Positions 42,378-47,997 of a stretch of 47,997 nt of DNA are shown piece by piece (positions within the stretch are counted from its first letter, which is position 1; each line of letters opens with the position of its first letter). The notes under the pieces are model-generated. The model had not been told where the DNA came from, did not search any database, and was given only the letters and a program-made list of their open reading frames with translations. The stretch lies in NCBI GenBank assembly GCA_026989275.1, contig JALSJQ010000048.1, positions 1-47,997 on the forward strand. Reading direction: 5' to 3'. The DNA is from Albidovulum sp. Lineage in GTDB: Bacteria > Pseudomonadota > Alphaproteobacteria > Rhodobacterales > Rhodobacteraceae. The position numbers were made by a program, and so were the translations under genes.

Positions 42378-42398
42378 GTTGAACGTTCGACGTTGAAC
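42378..42398. promoter_or_regulatory. GTTGAAC repeats upstream of lpdA
   Basis: GTTGAAC occurs at 42378-42384 and 42392-42398, 14 bases apart, with the palindrome GAACGTTC (42381-42388) between. It lies about 95 bases upstream of the lpdA start and could be an operator. It does not match the alphaproteobacterial LexA box (GTTC-N7-GTTC). Confidence 0.35.
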
Positions 42399-42490
42399 CT
42401 TTCCTCTCCGCATTTGACCTGACCTGCCCGTTGTGCCATTTCCTGCATGGAGACACGGACAACGACGCCCTTCCGGGAGAGGACAGGCTC

Positions 42491-43900
42491 ATGGCAGATC
42501 CCGACAACAGGCAGCGTGACCTCGTCGTCATCGGCGCGGGTCCGGGCGGTTATGTCGCCGCCATTCGCGCCGCTCAGCTCGGCTGCGATGTCACGGTGGT
42601 CGAACGCGAGCATCTCGGCGGGATCTGTCTCAACTGGGGCTGCATTCCCACCAAGGCGCTGCTGCGTTCGGCCGAAGTGTTCGACCTGGCACGACGCGGC
42701 GGGGAGTTTGGTTTGACGTTGAATGATGTCGGGTTCGATCTCAGCGCCATGGTCGCCCGTTCCCGCAAGGTGGCCCGGCAGCTCAATCAGGGGGTGGGCC
42801 ATCTTCTGCGGAAGAACGGCGTCGAGGTCGTGATGGGCACGGGCCGGCTGCTCGGCGGCGGCAAGGTGGCTGTCAGCCCGCAGGAGGGCGGGCCGGAGCG
42901 GGTGCTCGCCGCCCGTCACATCATCCTCGCGACCGGTGCCCGGGCACGGGATCTGCCCGGACTCGAGGCCGACGGGGTGCGCGTGTGGAACTACCGGCAT
43001 GCGCTCGAGCCGCCCTTCTTCCCCGAACGGCTGCTCGTGGTGGGGTCGGGGGCGATCGGCATCGAATTCGCCTCCTTCTTCAACACCCTGGGCAGCCGGG
43101 TGACGGTGGTCGAGGTGATGGAGCGGATCCTGCCGGCGGAGGATGCGGAGATTTCCGATCTGGCCCGCAAGGCCTTCGAGCGGCGCGGCATGACGATCCG
43201 CACCGGCGCGGCCGTCGAGGCGCTCGAACGGCGCCCGGACGAGGTCGTCGCCCGCATCCGGCAGGGGGAGATCCGCGAGGAGGCGGCCTTCGATGCGGTC
43301 ATCATGGCGGTCGGCATCACCGCCAACATCGAGGGGCTCGGCCTTGCGGAGGCCGGTGTCGAGGTCGAGCGCGGCCATGTGGTGGTGGATGCGTTCTGCC
43401 GCACCACCGCCGAAGGGGTCCATGCCATCGGCGACATCGCCGGGCCACCCTGGCTCGCCCACAAGGCCAGCCATGAGGGGGTGATGGTCGCCGAGCATCT
43501 TGCCGGGCGCGACGTGCACCCCCTTCGGCCCGAGCGGATTCCGGGTTGCACCTATTGCACGCCGCAGATCGCCTCGGTCGGGCTGACGGAGGAGGCGGCG
43601 CGCGCGGCCGGGCACGAGGTCCGCATCGGCCGCTTCCCGCTGATCGGTAACGGCAAGGCCATCGCTCTGGGGGAGCCCGAAGGGCTGGTGAAGACCGTCT
43701 TCGATGCCCGCACCGGCGAGCTTCTCGGGGCACACATGATCGGCCCGGAGGTCACCGAACTCGTCCAGGGCTATGCCGTCGGCCAGAGTGCCGAGGCGAC
43801 GGAGGCGGAATTCCTCGCTACCGTCTTCCCGCACCCGACCTTGTCCGAAGCGATGCACGAGGCCGTTCTTGCCGCCTGGGAGGGGGCGATCCATATCTGA
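42491..43900 (+). CDS. lpdA: dihydrolipoyl dehydrogenase (E3)
   Basis: Flavoprotein that reoxidises lipoyl groups of 2-oxoacid dehydrogenase and glycine cleavage complexes. The 469-residue protein has the FAD-binding VVIGAGPGGYVAAIRAAQLG, the redox disulfide in GGICLNWGCIPTKALLRS, the NAD-binding LLVVGSGAIGIEFASFF, VHAIGDIAGPPWLAHKASHE, and the C-terminal His-Glu pair in VFPHPTLSEAMHEAV. It stands alone, without E1 or E2 genes nearby, so it may serve several complexes. ATG 42491 is preceded by GGGAGAGGAC. Confidence 0.97.
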   Translation: MADPDNRQRDLVVIGAGPGGYVAAIRAAQLGCDVTVVEREHLGGICLNWGCIPTKALLRSAEVFDLARRGGEFGLTLNDVGFDLSAMVARSRKVARQLNQGVGHLLRKNGVEVVMGTGRLLGGGKVAVSPQEGGPERVLAARHIILATGARARDLPGLEADGVRVWNYRHALEPPFFPERLLVVGSGAIGIEFASFFNTLGSRVTVVEVMERILPAEDAEISDLARKAFERRGMTIRTGAAVEALERRPDEVVARIRQGEIREEAAFDAVIMAVGITANIEGLGLAEAGVEVERGHVVVDAFCRTTAEGVHAIGDIAGPPWLAHKASHEGVMVAEHLAGRDVHPLRPERIPGCTYCTPQIASVGLTEEAARAAGHEVRIGRFPLIGNGKAIALGEPEGLVKTVFDARTGELLGAHMIGPEVTELVQGYAVGQSAEATEAEFLATVFPHPTLSEAMHEAVLAAWEGAIHI

Positions 43901-43974
43901 AGCCGGAGCATCGCACAGGGGTTGGCGCCCCGCGGCCCGGCGTCTTGCATGTCCGGGGACCGGTTTCTTCGCAA

Positions 43975-43994
43975 TTGTCGAAAAATTCGGACAA
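43975..43994. promoter_or_regulatory. imperfect palindrome upstream of the DUF3131 gene
   Basis: TTGTC-GAA-AAA-TTC-G-GACAA: two arms of eight bases with one extra G. It overlaps the motif AATTGTCGAAA also found at 41535-41545. Candidate operator for the DUF3131 pair. Confidence 0.4.
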
Positions 43995-44040
43995 AGCCGC
44001 TGCATTTACCCGCCGCATCGGCCGGATCCGGCGGCGCCGG

Positions 44041-44055
44041 TTAGGGCGCCGTTAA
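44041..44055 (+). promoter_or_regulatory. CtrA-like box TTAG-N7-TTAA upstream of the DUF3131 gene
   Basis: TTAG (44041-44044), seven bases, TTAA (44052-44055): one mismatch from the CtrA consensus TTAA-N7-TTAA. TTAA is very rare in this GC-rich window. It lies 62 bases before the start codon. Binding is inferred only. Confidence 0.45.
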
Positions 44056-44116
44056 GACTTCTCGCGCATCCTCGATTCGCAAGCGCATCTGCGCATGCCA
44101 GCGAACCGAGGATGTC

Positions 44117-45829
44117 ATGGATTGCAGACCGGAGCCCGATTCCCCCGAAGAGCGCCGCCGACGACTGGTCGGCTGGCTGCTTCTTGCCGTCGGTCTTCTG
44201 GCCCTTCTGGGGCTCGCCCTCGGCACGGCCTGGTTCGCGAAGGTGCTGTTCAAGCGGCTCGAGGAAGGCGCGCCGATCGTGGCCGGCGCCGAGGGCGACA
44301 GGATCCCGCCGCTCCTGCGCGGCGCCATGCCCGCGGCCACCACCAGCCTCGTCTATGGCGAACCCAGGCGGCCGCGCCCGCCGCGCATGTGCGAGATGCC
44401 GCACGATTATTTCGAGACGCATCGCGACCTCTTCTTCGCGCCCGAAGACGCCTATCCCGGCTACACCCGCCGCAACGAATATGTGCGCCCCTATCGCGAG
44501 CGGCGCGGCTTTCTCACCGAACGGGAAATGCGTGCGGCGCGCGTGGCCTGGAAGTATTTCGAGAACTTCACCCAGGAGACGACGGGTCTTGCCAACTCCG
44601 TCGGCAACTACCCCTCCACCACCTTGTGGGACACCGCTTCCTACATCTCCGGCCTCGTGGCGGCCTACGAGCTCTGCATCATCGACAAGCCGGAATTCGA
44701 CAGGCGGATCTTCGCGCTTCTCACCACTTTCAAGACCCTCGAGCTCTTCCGCGGGGAGCTGCCCAACAAGGTCTATCACACCAAGACCGGTGCCAAGGTC
44801 GATTACACCAACAAGCCGGGGGAGATCGGCTTCTCCTCGCTCGACATCGGCCGTTTCCTCGTCTGGATGCGGATCCTGAAGAACCGGTATCCCTACCTCG
44901 CCAACACCATAGATTCGGTGCTGCTCCGCTGGGATTTCTCCCATGTGATCGACCGGGAGGGGATCCTCTACGGCGGCCATATCGACAAGGAGACGGGCGG
45001 CACGAACTATTCGCAGGAAGGCCGTCTCGGTTACGAGGAATACGCTGCCAAGGGCTTTGCCCTCTGGGGGTTCCGGCCCTATCTCGCGCATCGGGCCGAG
45101 CCCTTTCTCACCGCGTCGATCTTCGACATTCCCGTCCCCTATGACGGGCGCGACCCCCGGGTCTTCCATTCCCAGAACTATGTCGTCACGGAATCCTACA
45201 TCCAGGACGGGCTGGAGCTCGGTTGGGACCTTCCCCAGGACGACAGCAGCCCCGACTGGCTCTATTCGGACGGCTGGCGGGCCGAGTTTGCCGATCGCAT
45301 CTACCGCGTGCAGGAAGCGCGCTACTTCAAGACCGGTTATCTGACGGCCCGCTCGGAGCACAATGTGAAGGGGCCGCCCTATTTCACCTACGACACGATC
45401 TTTTCGGACGGATATCCATGGAACACGGTGACGCCGCGGGGGGACTATTCGCCGGATCACGCGGCGATCGCCTCGAAGGCGGCGCTCGGGATGTGGGTCC
45501 TGTGGGACACGCCCTATACCGACCTGCTCCATGATGCCATCATCGAGCTCTACGATCCGGAAAAGGGTTTCTACGAGGGGCTTTACGAGCGCGGCCAGGG
45601 CAAGATCGAGATCTTCACCGCCAACAACAACGGCGTGATTCTGGCGGCGCTGCTCCACAAGGTGCAGGGCAGGATCCTCACCCCTTACACCGGCGGCAGC
45701 GAGGTCTGGTACACGGCCTTTCGCGACCGCGACACGCGCAAGCGCAAGAATCTGCCCGACCCCCCCCAGAAGGAAGACTGGCTCCCGGCGCTACGGTACC
45801 GGACAATGATGGAGGCTGAAGAGTCATGA
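44117..45829 (+). CDS. DUF3131 domain protein, membrane-anchored
   Basis: A 570-residue protein with one N-terminal membrane helix (about 17-40, LVGWLLLAVGLLALLGLALG) after a short charged cytoplasmic end, then a large periplasmic domain. DUF3131 marks are seen: AWKYFENFTQETTGLANSVG, NYPSTTLWDTASYISGLVAA, LLTTFKTLELFRGELPNKVY, GEIGFSSLDIGRFLVWM and AAKGFALWGFRPYLAHRAEP. The pattern of repeated helical hairpins with aromatic and acidic residues resembles (alpha/alpha)6 glycosidase folds, but enzyme activity is not established. The last codons overlap the next gene (ATGA), so the two proteins are made together. Confidence 0.85.
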   Translation: MDCRPEPDSPEERRRRLVGWLLLAVGLLALLGLALGTAWFAKVLFKRLEEGAPIVAGAEGDRIPPLLRGAMPAATTSLVYGEPRRPRPPRMCEMPHDYFETHRDLFFAPEDAYPGYTRRNEYVRPYRERRGFLTEREMRAARVAWKYFENFTQETTGLANSVGNYPSTTLWDTASYISGLVAAYELCIIDKPEFDRRIFALLTTFKTLELFRGELPNKVYHTKTGAKVDYTNKPGEIGFSSLDIGRFLVWMRILKNRYPYLANTIDSVLLRWDFSHVIDREGILYGGHIDKETGGTNYSQEGRLGYEEYAAKGFALWGFRPYLAHRAEPFLTASIFDIPVPYDGRDPRVFHSQNYVVTESYIQDGLELGWDLPQDDSSPDWLYSDGWRAEFADRIYRVQEARYFKTGYLTARSEHNVKGPPYFTYDTIFSDGYPWNTVTPRGDYSPDHAAIASKAALGMWVLWDTPYTDLLHDAIIELYDPEKGFYEGLYERGQGKIEIFTANNNGVILAALLHKVQGRILTPYTGGSEVWYTAFRDRDTRKRKNLPDPPQKEDWLPALRYRTMMEAEES

Positions 45830-47406
45830 AAACCACGATCAGGATTGCCGCATTCGCCGGCATCGTTCTGGCGTCGTTCGGTCCGAACGCGCCGTCCACC
45901 GACGCGCAGGAGGACAATTTCTCGCCGCAGAACCAGCTCGTCGATACCTCGATCCTGTTTGCAGCGGGCGCCCGGGAGGAAGAGCAGACGCTGCGCGGCG
46001 CGCTCGGCTGGCCGACCTTCCAGGAGGGACAGGTGCTCGGGGTCCATTACCGTTTCGACCCGGATGCCTACGCCCGTTTCGGACCCACCCCTACTCTCGA
46101 CAACGATTTCTTCGAGGTGCTCTGTCACCCCGCAACCCGGCTTTGCACGGCCACGAAGCAGCCGATCCAGATCTGGATGAAGGACAGGGAGACGCCGCGC
46201 CTGTCAATTCGGGGCATCAGCCGCAATACCCATGTCTACGCCTCCGACGGGGCGTCGAGGATCGAACTGCCACCCGATCTTCTGGCCGAACTGGCGCCTT
46301 CGGTGGAGCAGGCCCTGCTCAATGCCAGCGAGCTCGTCCTCGAAACCGAAGGGGAGGCGCCGCGGAAGATCTCCCTTGCAGGCTTCATTCCCGCGCTCGT
46401 CTATATCCAGTGGGTGGCGCGGGAGCAGGATCCGTCGGTCTTTCCGACCGGCTGGCCCGTTGCGCAGAGCACGTCCTCCGAGGACAGGCTGTCGCTCGCC
46501 CCGAAGACGCCGGATGCACAAGAGGCGGGAAAGGATGCTGCGAGCGTGGAAACGGCCCTGAGTCTTCAGCCGCCCGCCCGGATCCGCCCCGCCCTCGCCC
46601 CTCTGAGCTGGCGTTCCCAGCGTCGGGAAGGGGCCGGACCTCCCCCGGTTTCCGCACTGCGGGAGGTGGCGGATACCGATCGGATCGAAGGACTGCTGAA
46701 GGTTTGCGAGTCTCTCGCGCCCGTCGATGCCGCCAGGGCCGTTCCCGCGGCGCAACCGAAGCCCGATCTCGCCGCCGAAGAACCGGCAGCGGTCGTTCAG
46801 GCGCAGGGCGCAACGGCGAACGATCGCAGCATTCGCGAATTGCAATGGGCCGTGCTGAAACTCTCCATCATGATCAGCGCCATGGAGCGGCAGATGCGCA
46901 AACCCTCCCCTGCCGCCCGGGAGGGAGAAGCGGGTGGTTCGGAAGCGGCACAGACCGCGACGGAGATCCGGCGGGCCCCGGCGGCCGATCCGACCGTGAG
47001 CCGGGCGGTGCCGGACGATCAGCTGCGCCTTCTGCTCGAGACACTTTCCGATATCCGCCTGCCGTCCCCCGTGTCTTCCACGGGCCGCGGTGCTGCTGCG
47101 GCTGTCGCCGACGACGGGCGCAAGCCGGGTGGTGGTGCCGAGCGTGATGTCCGGCAAGCGCCGGAGCCTGCGGTCGCATCGGCAACCCCGGGGCATGCGG
47201 CCTCGGTTCAGGATCGGCCCCGGAAGGTGATCATCGAGATCCGTCTGACCGGCCTTCCCGCCGGCGACGGGAAGGAGGACGAGCCTTCCACTCCGGCGGG
47301 ACCGGAGAACGCCGCTACCCTCTCGCCCGGGTCCGCCCCCGATGTCGGCGATGGCGGTGGCGACTTCTTTCCCCTCGAGCCTGCCGCAAGGCCGTTGCAC
47401 GAGTGA
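45826..47406 (+). CDS. secreted hypothetical protein paired with DUF3131
   Basis: A 526-residue protein I do not recognise. It has a signal peptide (IRIAAFAGIVLASFGPNAPS, probable cleavage after TDA). The N-terminal about 30-200 looks folded, with DNDFFEVLCHPATRLCTATK (two cysteines that may form a disulfide) and a beta-rich stretch LSIRGISRNTHVYASDGASR. From about 215 on it is low complexity, Pro/Ala/Glu-rich, interrupted by a helix with NDRSIRELQWAVLKLSIMIS (about 330-350) that may be a coiled coil. A conserved-looking strand RKVIIEIRLTGLPAGD lies near the end. Overlap with the DUF3131 gene suggests a joint periplasmic role. Confidence 0.75.
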   Translation: MKTTIRIAAFAGIVLASFGPNAPSTDAQEDNFSPQNQLVDTSILFAAGAREEEQTLRGALGWPTFQEGQVLGVHYRFDPDAYARFGPTPTLDNDFFEVLCHPATRLCTATKQPIQIWMKDRETPRLSIRGISRNTHVYASDGASRIELPPDLLAELAPSVEQALLNASELVLETEGEAPRKISLAGFIPALVYIQWVAREQDPSVFPTGWPVAQSTSSEDRLSLAPKTPDAQEAGKDAASVETALSLQPPARIRPALAPLSWRSQRREGAGPPPVSALREVADTDRIEGLLKVCESLAPVDAARAVPAAQPKPDLAAEEPAAVVQAQGATANDRSIRELQWAVLKLSIMISAMERQMRKPSPAAREGEAGGSEAAQTATEIRRAPAADPTVSRAVPDDQLRLLLETLSDIRLPSPVSSTGRGAAAAVADDGRKPGGGAERDVRQAPEPAVASATPGHAASVQDRPRKVIIEIRLTGLPAGDGKEDEPSTPAGPENAATLSPGSAPDVGDGGGDFFPLEPAARPLHE

Positions 47407-47997
47407 GAAACGTGGAAGCTTCCGTCAGCAGGCACGGTCTTTGCACCCACCGCACCGCAATGGGAGCGGCGCCCATCAGCCGCCTCACCGGAACGACTTT
47501 TCCTCTCGGGGAAAACAGGTGCTTCGGGCATGGAAGGATATGACATGCGCGCCACGAGAGGATCGCGCCGGGATACCCGCCTGTTCCTCCTCTGCGCCTG
47601 ACACCGCCCTCACCGGAGTTTCTGCCCCTGCCGGAGAGCGACCTTGCCACCGCCCATGCGAGGGCCGATGCCGATGCGTGCTCCTGCTACGCAGAACCCG
47701 CACCAGCGGCTCACCTTCCCATCCGGAGGGGAAGGGCGATGTGCCGCCCTGCACGGGTCTTGCCCGAAGGCGTTGTGCGTACTTTCCTGGCCCTTGGCAG
47801 ACATGGCGCCCCGCCTGGGCAGGTCATGGGAGTGGAACATGGCGGTTTGCCTCCGGCGCGGCAGCTGAAAGCAGTGTCCCACGGGATGGTGTAATTTCTG
47901 CCGGCAGCGCGGGCTGAGCGGAGGCTTTGCGTGGCGAAGCGAGGCCCGCGCTGCTTGCCTGTCGGCCACGGTTGTTCTTCGGCCAAGATTTGGTTTG
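47407..47997. other. terminal region without recognisable gene
   Basis: About 590 bases with lower GC than the rest. Open frames on both strands are short, without ribosome sites or recognisable domains. A structured inverted repeat lies at 47905-47953 (separate entry). I could not match tmRNA, RNase P RNA, 6S RNA or a transposase. Confidence 0.45.
47905..47953. repeat. 10-bp inverted repeat with inner hairpin
   Basis: CAGCGCGGGC (47905-47914) pairs perfectly with GCCCGCGCTG (47944-47953). Inside, GCTTTGC and GCGAAGC form a second seven-base stem with one wobble around a GTG loop (47924-47940). No T-run follows; it may be an intergenic repeat element or the end of an RNA gene. Confidence 0.55.

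Noticed and set aside
42372-42398. LexA box upstream of lpdA
   Set aside because: GTTC/GAAC half-sites are present but not at N7 spacing.
47610-47986. Small genes on the minus strand in the terminal region
   Set aside because: Two overlapping frames of 91-119 codons, biased composition, no ribosome site or recognisable domain.
1-47997. CRISPR array, insertion sequence or rRNA
   Set aside because: No regularly spaced identical repeats, no transposase and no rRNA-like sequence seen.

Overview
The window is strongly GC-rich DNA from an alphaproteobacterium. Gene content and order point to a Rhodobacterales-like lineage: fabF-mltG directly upstream of a gene transfer agent (GTA) cluster, a coiled-coil gene next to zapA, yceD-rpmF-plsX-fabH-ihfA-merR-tRNA-Pro, psd-pssA-pmtA, pcm-tolC-PopZ-like, and a DUF924 gene before lpdA. 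No gene identifies a species.

Layout. Positions 1-1920 hold the 3' part of fabF and complete mltG. Positions 2079-18756 hold a complete RcGTA-type structural cluster, all on the + strand. It starts with a candidate promoter at 2079-2107, runs g1 (TerS), g2 (TerL), g3 (portal), g3.5, g4 (protease), g5 (capsid), g6, g7, g8, g9, g10, g10.1, g11 (short tape measure), g12, g13, g14 (NlpC/P60 peptidase), g15 (megatron) and a DUF2793 gene, and ends at a near-perfect intrinsic terminator at 18722-18756. There is no integrase, repressor, lysis or replication gene, and the tape measure is short, so it reads as a domesticated GTA rather than an active prophage. Positions 19250-20543 encode a coiled-coil protein and an extended ZapA. 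bamE (minus) and yceD (plus) diverge at about 21.8 kb. rpmF-plsX-fabH, then ihfA-merR and tRNA-Pro(GGG), follow to 27.6 kb. An HdeD-family membrane protein and an eRF1-like (baeRF-type) protein lie at 27.95-29.87 kb. psd-pssA-pmtA (minus) make phosphatidylethanolamine and probably phosphatidylcholine. pcm, tolC, a PopZ-like acidic protein, nadD and a PBP4-type carboxypeptidase run to 39.7 kb. A receiver-PP2C phosphatase is on the minus strand. DUF924, lpdA, and a DUF3131/exported-protein pair close the annotated part. The last 590 bases hold no gene I can support.

Themes. The GTA proteins form one particle: packaging motor, head, adaptor/stopper/terminator, tail tube, chaperones, tape measure, and a baseplate with a peptidase and a large adhesion/penetration protein. 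The window also carries a receiver-PP2C protein of the kind linked to GTA control in Rhodobacter capsulatus, a PopZ-like polar protein and one CtrA-like box, all of which fit the cell-cycle/stress circuitry that controls GTAs in relatives. That connection is inference.

Unusual points include long non-coding spacers inside the GTA cluster, a diverged 66-bp duplication flanking g10.1 with an open frame bridging g10 and g10.1, a GGQ-less eRF1-like protein beside HdeD, very long low-complexity tails on MerR, ZapA and PopZ-like proteins, and a leader with alternative pairings upstream of psd. Start sites, promoters and structures were read by eye; no searches were run.
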